From Caldifarciminota bacterium UBA6260 (GTDB taxonomy: Bacteria > Hydrothermota > 32-111), in assembly GCA_002441125.1 (NCBI GenBank), contig DJVI01000005.1:54547-118546 (forward strand): 64,000 nucleotides of DNA, written 5' to 3'. This document shows positions 57,594-64,000 of the stretch, piece by piece. The translations under genes were made by a program, and so were the position numbers. The notes under the pieces were generated by a model, which ran no database searches, was not told the origin of the DNA, and was given only the letters and a program-made list of their open reading frames with translations. Position 1 is the first letter of the stretch. Each line of letters begins with the position of its first letter.

Positions 57594-59021
57594 CTAAAAT
57601 ACAAAGAAAATCCCTCTTCTTTTTTCCTCTTCCCCTGAGTAGATTTTGTAGATAAAAAATCCATTCTTCCAAGAAAAATTCTCTTTGAAAAGACTGGATA
57701 TATCAACAAAAACAAAATTAAGATAATTTATATCAAGATAAACATCACCTATAAATTTTCCATAAAAGTCAAAAAATGATACTGTTATCTGCCCTTTATC
57801 GCTGTTATCGAAAGCAACTATAGATGACAATCTTCCAAAAATATTCCTCTTTTTTAAATTTTTTGCATTTTCAACTATCTGGTTCAAAATATCTATATTC
57901 AAATTTTTGGGAAGATAGAGAAAAAAAGATATTGAATCTGAAATATACGATGAAGTGTAATTTTTTAATCCTTTATCGTAAAAAACTTCATAATCCTCTT
58001 CGTCAAGGGGATCCAACAGAAAATAATCATCAACACCCGCCTTATCATCTCTAAACTCTACATTAAACATCATTTCAAGAAAATCCTTTGAACTCCTGTT
58101 TTCTGAGAGATTTAAAAACTGAACTATATTTCTTGAAAAGATAAAAACCGGGATATTTTTTGATATATTTTTCAACTGGGACAAAAACTCTGTCTCTTTT
58201 AAAAATTTGCCACCATCAACATTAAGGTAAACAAGAAATTTAGAATTTTGCTTCACAATGGATTCAGGTAAAAGAGTATAATTGTAAAAAGTTTTGATAA
58301 AATCAAAGTTGAAATCTGAATAGAGGTTTGCTATGTTATCAGTTATAACCTTGCTTCTTGAATCTATTATAAAAGGATAAAAGGGGTTTGAAGGTTGTTC
58401 TTTTGTTGTAAAACCTTCAAGATAATAGAAAGTATCTGAAAGTGAACCTGTAAATTTCACAAAAGATAATGAATAATCTTTTTCATCTTCAGGTTTTTTT
58501 AAAGAAAATTTAAAAATGTTGTTTTCTGTCAAACTATCATCGATTATAGAAAATATCCTTTTACTTTCAAAGTCGTTATCAGCTTCATACAATATAAAAA
58601 GTGAATCTATTCCATTTTTTATAAAGTTGTTGTTATGGTAAAAAACTATTTTTCCGTTAACTGAATCTTTAACATTATCTATTCTAAGGTCAAATTCTGA
58701 AGGTGAAATTTTAAGTTCAAGGTATTCCATTCCCTTTTCAGTTGAAAATATTATTGTATCAACTGTTCCGGGTATGAGATCTTCCCTCAAACTACCTACA
58801 AGTAACCTGTCACCTTCAAATTTTAAAACACCCCCATCAGAAAAAAGTTTTTTGTTGAAATCTATAGAATAACTTTCAACCCCATAAAGTCCATTGATGT
58901 AAACTCTCTCTCCTGCTTCAATAGTTTTATAGTTGTAATCTGAAACGAAAATATCTTCTGAAAAAATATTCAAGGTAAATAAAAAGGATACAATATAAAA
59001 ATTTTTTTTTGAAAAGTTCAT
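57594..59021 (-). CDS. Exported protein with FlgD/sorting-domain-like C-terminus
   Basis: 475 aa with a signal peptide (about 1-20). No family is recognised for the body, which is beta-rich at first (DYNYKTIEAGERVYINGLYGVESYSI) and mixed later (SKFLVYLNVDGGKFLKETEFLSQLKNIS). The last about 65 residues, GQITVSFFDFYGKFIGDVYLD then NGFFIYKIYSGEEEKRRGIFF, have the layout of FlgD Ig-like or type IX sorting domains. It is probably surface-exposed or secreted. It starts from a leaderless promoter, and the frameshifted permease follows 34 bases downstream. Confidence 0.7.
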   Translation of the reverse strand: MNFSKKNFYIVSFLFTLNIFSEDIFVSDYNYKTIEAGERVYINGLYGVESYSIDFNKKLFSDGGVLKFEGDRLLVGSLREDLIPGTVDTIIFSTEKGMEYLELKISPSEFDLRIDNVKDSVNGKIVFYHNNNFIKNGIDSLFILYEADNDFESKRIFSIIDDSLTENNIFKFSLKKPEDEKDYSLSFVKFTGSLSDTFYYLEGFTTKEQPSNPFYPFIIDSRSKVITDNIANLYSDFNFDFIKTFYNYTLLPESIVKQNSKFLVYLNVDGGKFLKETEFLSQLKNISKNIPVFIFSRNIVQFLNLSENRSSKDFLEMMFNVEFRDDKAGVDDYFLLDPLDEEDYEVFYDKGLKNYTSSYISDSISFFLYLPKNLNIDILNQIVENAKNLKKRNIFGRLSSIVAFDNSDKGQITVSFFDFYGKFIGDVYLDINYLNFVFVDISSLFKENFSWKNGFFIYKIYSGEEEKRRGIFFVF

Positions 59022-59028
59022 AATTAAA

Positions 59029-59056
59029 AGTATATTTTATATTTTTCAATAGTCAA
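59029..59056 (-). promoter_or_regulatory. Leaderless promoter of the 59021 gene
   Basis: Minus strand: TTGACT (59056-59051), 16-base spacer, TATACT (59034-59029), then 7 bases to the ATG at 59021; no Shine-Dalgarno sequence. Confidence 0.6.
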
Positions 59057-59071
59057 TCACTTAAAATCCGT

Positions 59072-59099
59072 TTTACAATTAGAAAAATTTTGTTATAAT
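59072..59099 (+). promoter_or_regulatory. Leaderless promoter of the TauE-like gene
   Basis: TTTACA (59072-59077), 16-base spacer, TATAAT (59094-59099) preceded by TGT (extended -10), then 6 bases to the ATG at 59106; no Shine-Dalgarno sequence. It is divergent from the promoter at 59029-59056. Confidence 0.7.
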
Positions 59100-59105
59100 T
59101 CTTTT

Positions 59106-59915
59106 ATGAAACTTTTACTTTTGATACCAGTTGGATTTATTGTTGGAACCATTGGAACTCTCATAGGTGCAGGTGGTGGTTTTTTACTTATGCCTTTTAT
59201 GATGTTATATTTTTCTAACAGTTCTCCTAAAGATCTTACAGCAATATCGATGATAGCGATATTTTTCAACTCATTATCTGGAACTTACGCTTATATGAAG
59301 ATGAAAAGGGTTGAAATAAAAACAGCAATAACATTTTCTCTAATTACTATTCCGGGTTCAATAATCGGAACAATAATAACAAGTTTCATAGATAGAGAAA
59401 GATACAATCTTGCTTTCGGAATTTTTTTGATTCTTATAGTGATTTTTTTACTATTTTTTAAAAAGATTGGGGAAGGTGATAATAAAAATTCGTCTTTTAT
59501 AAAAACATGTCGTGTAAAAGATTCTTCTGGAAATGAATATAACTTTTCCTACAACCTTTTAACAGGTCTTATTTTAAGTTTTATAGTTGGTTTTCTCTCA
59601 CCTGTATTTGGAATAGGCGGAGGAGTTTTACATGTTCCATTTATGATAAAACTTTTATGTTTTCCACCCCACATTGCAACAGCAACATCACATTTTGTTT
59701 TGATGGTTATGAGTTTTGTTAGTGTTTTAACACATATTTTCTCAAAGGTTGACAGATTCGTTCTTTTGAATTCTCTTATGATAGTAATAGGTATAATACC
59801 GGGTGCACAGTTGGGAGCAAGGTTATCAAAAAAGGTTCATGGAAATTTTTTATTATATTTCCTTTCTATCGCTCTTTTTATAGTTGCTGTTAGAATACTT
59901 TTCTTAAAAGGTTAA
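59106..59915 (+). CDS. TauE/SafE-family permease
   Basis: 269 aa with about eight membrane helices in two repeats. The repeat signatures are GTIGTLIGAGGGFLLMPFMMLYF in the first half and GFLSPVFGIGGGVLHVPFMIKLLCFPPHIATATSHF in the second. The family exports sulfite, sulfoacetate and other organic anions; the substrate here is not known. It is monocistronic. Its TAA stop overlaps the TAA stop of the convergent pcm gene within the palindrome TTAA. Confidence 0.9.
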   Translation: MKLLLLIPVGFIVGTIGTLIGAGGGFLLMPFMMLYFSNSSPKDLTAISMIAIFFNSLSGTYAYMKMKRVEIKTAITFSLITIPGSIIGTIITSFIDRERYNLAFGIFLILIVIFLLFFKKIGEGDNKNSSFIKTCRVKDSSGNEYNFSYNLLTGLILSFIVGFLSPVFGIGGGVLHVPFMIKLLCFPPHIATATSHFVLMVMSFVSVLTHIFSKVDRFVLLNSLMIVIGIIPGAQLGARLSKKVHGNFLLYFLSIALFIVAVRILFLKG

Positions 59916-61129
59916 ACCAACTTAAATAGTGTAGTCCCATATTTTCTTTTTATTTGAAAAACTTTATCATCTTCTATAGAAAGGTTATTTTCAGGATAAA
60001 ATTCAACAATATAGTCTCCAATCTCAGGAGAGTTCAACTCTTTCCACCTTTTGTAAAAGGAAATATATCTTTCAACCAGTTTTTCACTTCCCCAACTCAC
60101 TATCTCATCGTTGAAAAGTATAATAAGCCCATTATCAGAATTTTTCAAAATTGTATTCCATAGACCATATCCATTCTCTCTTCCTTTAACATCTGATTCA
60201 TACATTATCGCATCATCATTTGAAATAGCAATAAAGAAATTGAAATTTGCTCTCCTTCTTCTCTTTTCACTTCTAACATTTTCACTATCATTCTCTTTTT
60301 CTATCAAATCTGAAAGTTGTTCTTTTAGATCATCTCTTCTCTTTCCATAAGTTTCAACAACTCTCTGTAAAGATTGTATATTTTTTGCAAAATGTTTTTT
60401 ATCTGAAAAAACTCCCTCAAAATGTAAAAATTTAACAAAGATACTCAATTTCCCAACCATCCTCTCTTTCTCTCTTTTGAAAGAAACTAAAGTTTCAATA
60501 CCTTTTGTTACAAGTGGAATTGAAAGGTATCCTCCATCTTTCAATTGGTCAAAAAATGGAATTTCAGGTGCACCACATGTAACAATAATAGAATCATAAG
60601 GACCTTCTTTTGAATATCCAAGTCCACCATCTTGATTTATAACTTTAACTTTGGGAAAGTTAGCCCTTTTTAAATTTTCCAAAGCAAAATCGGCAACTTT
60701 TTTGTCAATCTCTATACTTATAACATTCTCCTCTTTCTTACAAATATAAGCAATTATAGCAGCGTTGTATCCAGAGCCAGTCCCAATTTCAAGGATCTTT
60801 CCACCCTCCCTTACATTAGCATCCCTCAACATCAAAGCCATAACGAACGGCTGTGATGATGTTGTAATAACATTATCTCCCTCTGCTAAAACAACAAGTG
60901 GAGTATCTACATAAATTTTTCTTAAAAGATTATCTTTTAAAAAGGAATAATTTAAATTTTCCTTTCTTAATACTCCTCCATCTTCAAAATATATAAAAGG
61001 AGTAAAATAATGTCTGTAAACTTTTAAAAAACCTTCAACTATATTTTTATCAGGTTCTTTCAGGTTCATTTTTTTAAACTTCTCTAAAAATGATTCAACC
61101 ATTTTGCTATTAAGTTCATCAACTAACAT
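59912..61129 (-). CDS. Protein-L-isoaspartate O-methyltransferase, long form
   Basis: 405 aa, much longer than the usual about 210. The N-terminal half is a Pcm domain: SSQPFVMALMLRDANVREGGKILEIGTGSGYNAAIIAYIC (SAM-binding motif I), VISIEIDKKVADFALENL, VINQDGGLGYSKEGPYDSIIVTCGAPEIPF and GGYLSIPL. The C-terminal about 190 residues include a charged helix (KRRDDLKEQLSDLIEKEN) and an unrecognised mixed domain (GLIILFNDEIVSWGSEKLVERYISFYKRW). Pcm repairs isoaspartyl residues; thermophile enzymes sometimes carry extra C-terminal segments. AGGAGAATCT precedes the ATG. Confidence 0.87.
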   Translation of the reverse strand: MLVDELNSKMVESFLEKFKKMNLKEPDKNIVEGFLKVYRHYFTPFIYFEDGGVLRKENLNYSFLKDNLLRKIYVDTPLVVLAEGDNVITTSSQPFVMALMLRDANVREGGKILEIGTGSGYNAAIIAYICKKEENVISIEIDKKVADFALENLKRANFPKVKVINQDGGLGYSKEGPYDSIIVTCGAPEIPFFDQLKDGGYLSIPLVTKGIETLVSFKREKERMVGKLSIFVKFLHFEGVFSDKKHFAKNIQSLQRVVETYGKRRDDLKEQLSDLIEKENDSENVRSEKRRRRANFNFFIAISNDDAIMYESDVKGRENGYGLWNTILKNSDNGLIILFNDEIVSWGSEKLVERYISFYKRWKELNSPEIGDYIVEFYPENNLSIEDDKVFQIKRKYGTTLFKLV

Positions 61130-61150
61130 AGATTCTCCTTTTTTTGATGT

Positions 61151-61179
61151 ATTTTATAAGGTTTTGGATGAATTTTCAA
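61151..61179 (-). promoter_or_regulatory. Putative promoter of the long pcm gene
   Basis: Minus strand: TTGAAA (61179-61174), 17-base spacer, TAAAAT (61156-61151); TATAAA two bases upstream is an alternative -10. It is followed by AGGAGAATCT before the ATG at 61129. Confidence 0.45.
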
Positions 61180-61229
61180 CAACTTTTCTTAAAAAAAAGT
61201 TAAAATTTGGTTAAAATTTTTACCTTCTC

Positions 61230-61257
61230 TTGACTTAGATATATTTGAGTTTAAAAT
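61230..61257 (+). promoter_or_regulatory. Promoter of the 61266 gene, leaderless or nearly so
   Basis: TTGACT (61230-61235), 16-base spacer, TAAAAT (61252-61257), then 8 bases to the ATG at 61266; no Shine-Dalgarno sequence. Confidence 0.55.
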
Positions 61258-61265
61258 TTTAATGT

Positions 61266-61619
61266 ATGAAAAAGTTTATAATATTTTTATTGATACTTTC
61301 ATCTTTATCAATTTTTTCTCAAAGTAGACCTGTTTTTGATAATTCTAAGTTTAAAAATTTATCACAAATCTTGAAAATAGATTCATCTTCCTACTCTTTA
61401 TCTTCTGGAATTTTATTCAACAACAATTATAAAATTTCATATTCTATTTTGAACGCTAATTATTTTTCTAAAATAAATGACAATTTTATTTTAAATTATA
61501 ATTTTGGCTATATGAATTATAATTTCAATTCAAATTTGATTTTGACAAATTTGAGATTAACATATAACAAAGATAATTTTTCCTTCTCTTTGGAACTTGG
61601 AAAAAGTTTTCAAAAATAA
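61266..61619 (+). CDS. Small exported beta-rich protein
   Basis: 117 aa. A signal peptide (MKKFIIFLLILSSLSIFSQ) is followed by a short mature protein of alternating strands rich in Asn, Ser, Tyr and Phe (ILNYNFGYMNYNFNSNLILTNL), ending LELGKSFQK. The pattern suggests a small outer-membrane or surface beta-sheet protein; no family is recognised. It begins a transcript whose second gene, 14 bases downstream, is the large lamin-tail protein. Confidence 0.65.
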   Translation: MKKFIIFLLILSSLSIFSQSRPVFDNSKFKNLSQILKIDSSSYSLSSGILFNNNYKISYSILNANYFSKINDNFILNYNFGYMNYNFNSNLILTNLRLTYNKDNFSFSLELGKSFQK

Positions 61620-61633
61620 ATAGGGGGGTTTTT

Positions 61634-64000
61634 ATGAAAAAATCGATCAGTTTTATTTTATCTTTAACATTGTTTATTTTTTCCTTTTCTACAGATTATA
61701 ATCTAACTGGATGGAAACTAAAGCAGTATAATTCATCTTATACATACACTTTTGGAGACATTACAGTTCCGGGTGGATATTATGTTATACTTTGTAGAGG
61801 AGCAAAAAAGGCAAATTTTGAGGCACACTATGGAGTAACACTTTCTTCAAATGTTATTTTTATTGATTCAACAGGTAATATGCCTACTTTGAACGGAGCT
61901 GAACTTTTCTCTTTATATGATAACTTGAATAACAAAATTGATACAACCTTTATGTCACTTGTAGCTGGAAATATATATTATAGAGATTCTACAAATGTTA
62001 ATACTTTTTCCAGTGTCTCATTCTCTATAACATATGCAACTCCAGGTTCGACAGGTTCAACAGTCATAAATAAAGGTAGAGGGATGGTTATAACAGAGGT
62101 TGTTGATAATACTTCAAACTACCTTTACGAATACATTGAACTTTACAACGATACTGGTGGATTTGTAAATCCAAAACCAACCATAACAAATGTAGGAACA
62201 AGCCCAGCGATACCTTTCGAAAATGATAGTGTTATAGTTTCATCAAATATAACTGATGATGGTTCAATAACAGCTGATACAATATTTTATCAGTTAAATG
62301 GTGGAAGTTGGGTTAAAAAAACGCATGATAACCTTTCTGGAACATTATACTCATATAAAATTGGAAGATTTTCTGCAAATGATAGTGTAAAATATTTTAT
62401 AAAAGCTACAGACAACCTTAACGATATTACTATTTCAGATACTTTTAAATTTATCGTAAAACAAAAAGTTTCACAATCTTTCAACTTGAATGGATGGAAA
62501 CTATATCAGTACAATTCATCCTATACCTATAATTTTGGTGATACATTAGTTCCAGGTGGATATTATGTTATAATTTGTAGAGGTGCTAAAAAAGCTGCTT
62601 TTGAAACATATTATGGTTTAACACTTCCATCTAATGTTATTTTTATAGATTCTTCTTATAATATGCCATCTTTAAATGGAAGTGAAACATTCTCACTGTA
62701 CGATAATTTAAACAACAAAGTAGATACAACTTTTATGTCTCTTACAACTGGAAGAGTATATTATAGGGATTCAACAAACGCAAATACATTCTCTTCAACA
62801 ACATTCTCAACAACAGCTGCAACTCCTGGGTCAACAAATCCTTCCATAATAAATAAAGGAAGAGGAATGGTTATAACAGAGGTTGTTGATGCAGCAAACT
62901 ACCTTTATGAATATATAGAACTTTACAATGATACTGTTGGTGCATCAAATACAGTTATAACTTCTGTTAATAGAAACCCTCTTATTCCTTATGAAAACCA
63001 GCAGGATACTGTATGGGCTGTAATAAAGCATGAGGTTCCTTTGAAATCTGTAAAAATAATAGCGAGCAGTTATGATAGTTCAGTTATAGATACCTACAAT
63101 ATGTCCAATATATCAGGTGATACTTTGTTTAGATACGTTATAAATGGAAGAGGTGATGGATGTAGGTTTGAATGTTATGTTGAAGTTGTTGATTCCTTAG
63201 ATAGAGTTGTCCAGTCTTCACCTGAAAGATTCTTCTGGGGTATCACTCCAATGCCAAAATATAAAGAGAATGATAATTTGGGAAAACCAAGATATCTTGG
63301 TTATCTTACAAGAACAACAGGAATTGTAACTGTTGGAACTGGAGCTTTCACTACAACACAAAATATTATCAACTTACAGCAAAGTTATATCTTGGGTGCA
63401 GTGTGGAAAAATGATTCTATAAAAAGTGATGGTTCAGAAACTGTTGTTCCATCAGATTCTGTTGTTGTTGAGGGAACAATAACTTTCTATAATGGACAAA
63501 CACGAATCGGTAACCCATACTCTAAATTGACAAAATTCACAACAGGACATTATGTTGATACGATACTTTTAACAGCAGATCAGCTAAAAGACACGGTTGG
63601 TGATAAATATGAAGGGTTACTTCTTAAAATAAATACTGCAAGAAAAGTTAGCGGAACATGGCCTACACCGGGATCAAGTGGTTTGATTGTCTGTAAAGAC
63701 ACAACACTTACAAAAAATGGAACAAAAGCTGTTGATACTTTCCTTGTATGGATAGATTCAGATACAGATATAGATGATTCTCCTGAACCAACATGGCCAA
63801 AACAGATTGTTGGGATTTTGACTCAGTATGATACTTCAGAGCCATACTGGTCTATGTACGAAGTTTATCCAAGATCAATAAATGATATGAATTCAGCTAT
63901 TGGAATAAATGAATCATCAATATCTGCAACTTTACAAAAGGATGGAGTCCTTTTAAGGTGGAGTTTTACAGATGTTGAGAATACGAGTTTGATAAGAGTT
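61634..64000 (+). CDS. Large surface protein with duplicated lamin-tail-like domains (partial, runs off right edge)
   Basis: 789 codons, open to the right edge; I translated it by hand and checked the frame at several points. TAGGGGGGTT precedes the ATG, and a signal peptide (about 1-20) follows. Two near-identical blocks of about 151 residues (61700-62155 and 62483-62935) carry lamin-tail-like segments: NLTGWKLKQYNSSYTYTFGD, VPGGYYVILCRG, and at the block end GMVITEVVD and YEYIELYNDT. The region between them is Ig-like (DSVIVSSNITDDGSI). After the second block comes an OB-fold-like stretch (near 63300-63700: GIVTVGTGAFTTTQNII, VVVEGTITFYNGQTRIG), as found beside secreted nucleases. It is probably surface-exposed; a sorting domain, if any, lies beyond the window. 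Confidence 0.82.
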   Translation, partial: MKKSISFILSLTLFIFSFSTDYNLTGWKLKQYNSSYTYTFGDITVPGGYYVILCRGAKKANFEAHYGVTLSSNVIFIDSTGNMPTLNGAELFSLYDNLNNKIDTTFMSLVAGNIYYRDSTNVNTFSSVSFSITYATPGSTGSTVINKGRGMVITEVVDNTSNYLYEYIELYNDTGGFVNPKPTITNVGTSPAIPFENDSVIVSSNITDDGSITADTIFYQLNGGSWVKKTHDNLSGTLYSYKIGRFSANDSVKYFIKATDNLNDITISDTFKFIVKQKVSQSFNLNGWKLYQYNSSYTYNFGDTLVPGGYYVIICRGAKKAAFETYYGLTLPSNVIFIDSSYNMPSLNGSETFSLYDNLNNKVDTTFMSLTTGRVYYRDSTNANTFSSTTFSTTAATPGSTNPSIINKGRGMVITEVVDAANYLYEYIELYNDTVGASNTVITSVNRNPLIPYENQQDTVWAVIKHEVPLKSVKIIASSYDSSVIDTYNMSNISGDTLFRYVINGRGDGCRFECYVEVVDSLDRVVQSSPERFFWGITPMPKYKENDNLGKPRYLGYLTRTTGIVTVGTGAFTTTQNIINLQQSYILGAVWKNDSIKSDGSETVVPSDSVVVEGTITFYNGQTRIGNPYSKLTKFTTGHYVDTILLTADQLKDTVGDKYEGLLLKINTARKVSGTWPTPGSSGLIVCKDTTLTKNGTKAVDTFLVWIDSDTDIDDSPEPTWPKQIVGILTQYDTSEPYWSMYEVYPRSINDMNSAIGINESSISATLQKDGVLLRWSFTDVENTSLIRV
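61700..62155 (+). repeat. Lamin-tail-like intragenic repeat, copy 1
   Basis: 152 codons. By hand alignment it is about 78% identical in protein to copy 2, which starts 783 bases (261 codons) downstream in the same frame. Confidence 0.85.
62483..62935 (+). repeat. Lamin-tail-like intragenic repeat, copy 2
   Basis: 151 codons, one codon shorter than copy 1 near the VITEVVD segment. Identity is highest in YNSSYTY, VPGGYYVI, SLYDNLNNK, INKGRGMVITEVVD and YLYEYIELYNDT. Confidence 0.85.

Overview
This is a 64-kb window of a very AT-rich (about 30% GC by eye), densely packed Gram-negative-type bacterial chromosome. Evidence for a second membrane includes a TolC-type channel, a patatin/beta-barrel fusion, Wzi-like and other outer-membrane barrels, and many signal peptides. 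Several secreted proteins end in a Por-secretion-like C-terminal sorting domain. A response regulator of the PorX type (receiver plus PglZ domain) sits next to a histidine kinase. Together these point to the FCB-like or candidate WOR-3/Hydrothermae-like part of the tree and to a type IX secretion system. The exact lineage cannot be fixed from the sequence alone. There are no tRNAs, rRNAs, transposases, CRISPR arrays or phage genes, and no gene-free stretch longer than about 140 bases.

Layout. 1-3777 (minus): the conserved rpmH-rnpA-yidD-yidC-jag-mnmE cluster, running off the left edge inside mnmE. 3910-7261 (plus): a cysteine-cluster protein, a PAS/GAF sensor without an output domain and an anion permease. 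7262-7864 (minus): a lipoprotein. 7951-12961 (plus): acyl-CoA synthetase, type Vd-like patatin autotransporter and EamA transporter. 13038-17314 (plus): a TolC/HlyD/MacB-type export operon. 17367-36639 (plus): a run of 20 genes with no gap above about 12 bases, starting with a diguanylate cyclase, the histidine kinase and PorX. It continues through folate (folB, folK), nucleotide, pantothenate, UDP-sugar, ribosome-silencing, argS, purM, hsp20, lon, dapA, Memo/AMMECR1 and purD genes, and ends with a solute-binding protein. 36633-39685 (minus): Xer recombinase and a secreted M14 carboxypeptidase. 39821-40831 (plus): a radical SAM protein. 40833-56287 (minus): a long operon headed by a secreted C25 (gingipain-type) peptidase, followed by a DUF502 protein, a CBS/CorC-like protein, dnaE, an outer-membrane protein, purA, a Wzi-like protein, a flippase, a metallo-beta-lactamase-fold protein and uvrB. 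56344-59021 (minus): a metal permease with an HMA tail, split by a frameshift, and a secreted protein. 59106-64000: TauE-like permease (plus), long Pcm (minus), a small exported protein and the start of a large lamin-tail-type surface protein (plus), open at the right edge.

Genome style. Most operon genes overlap by ATGA-type junctions. All four convergent gene pairs abut or overlap, with no hairpin terminator visible. Promoters are unusually legible: TTGAyw-16-TATAAT-like elements. In about nine transcription units the -10 box ends only 6 to 8 bases before the ATG and there is no Shine-Dalgarno sequence, implying leaderless mRNAs. Genes inside operons and a few first genes have good Shine-Dalgarno sequences instead.

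The most interesting items are the leaderless-promoter geometry, the linked PorX/histidine-kinase/diguanylate-cyclase module together with sorting-domain cargo, the frameshifted permease-HMA gene, and the repeated, apparently permuted lamin-tail protein at the right edge.
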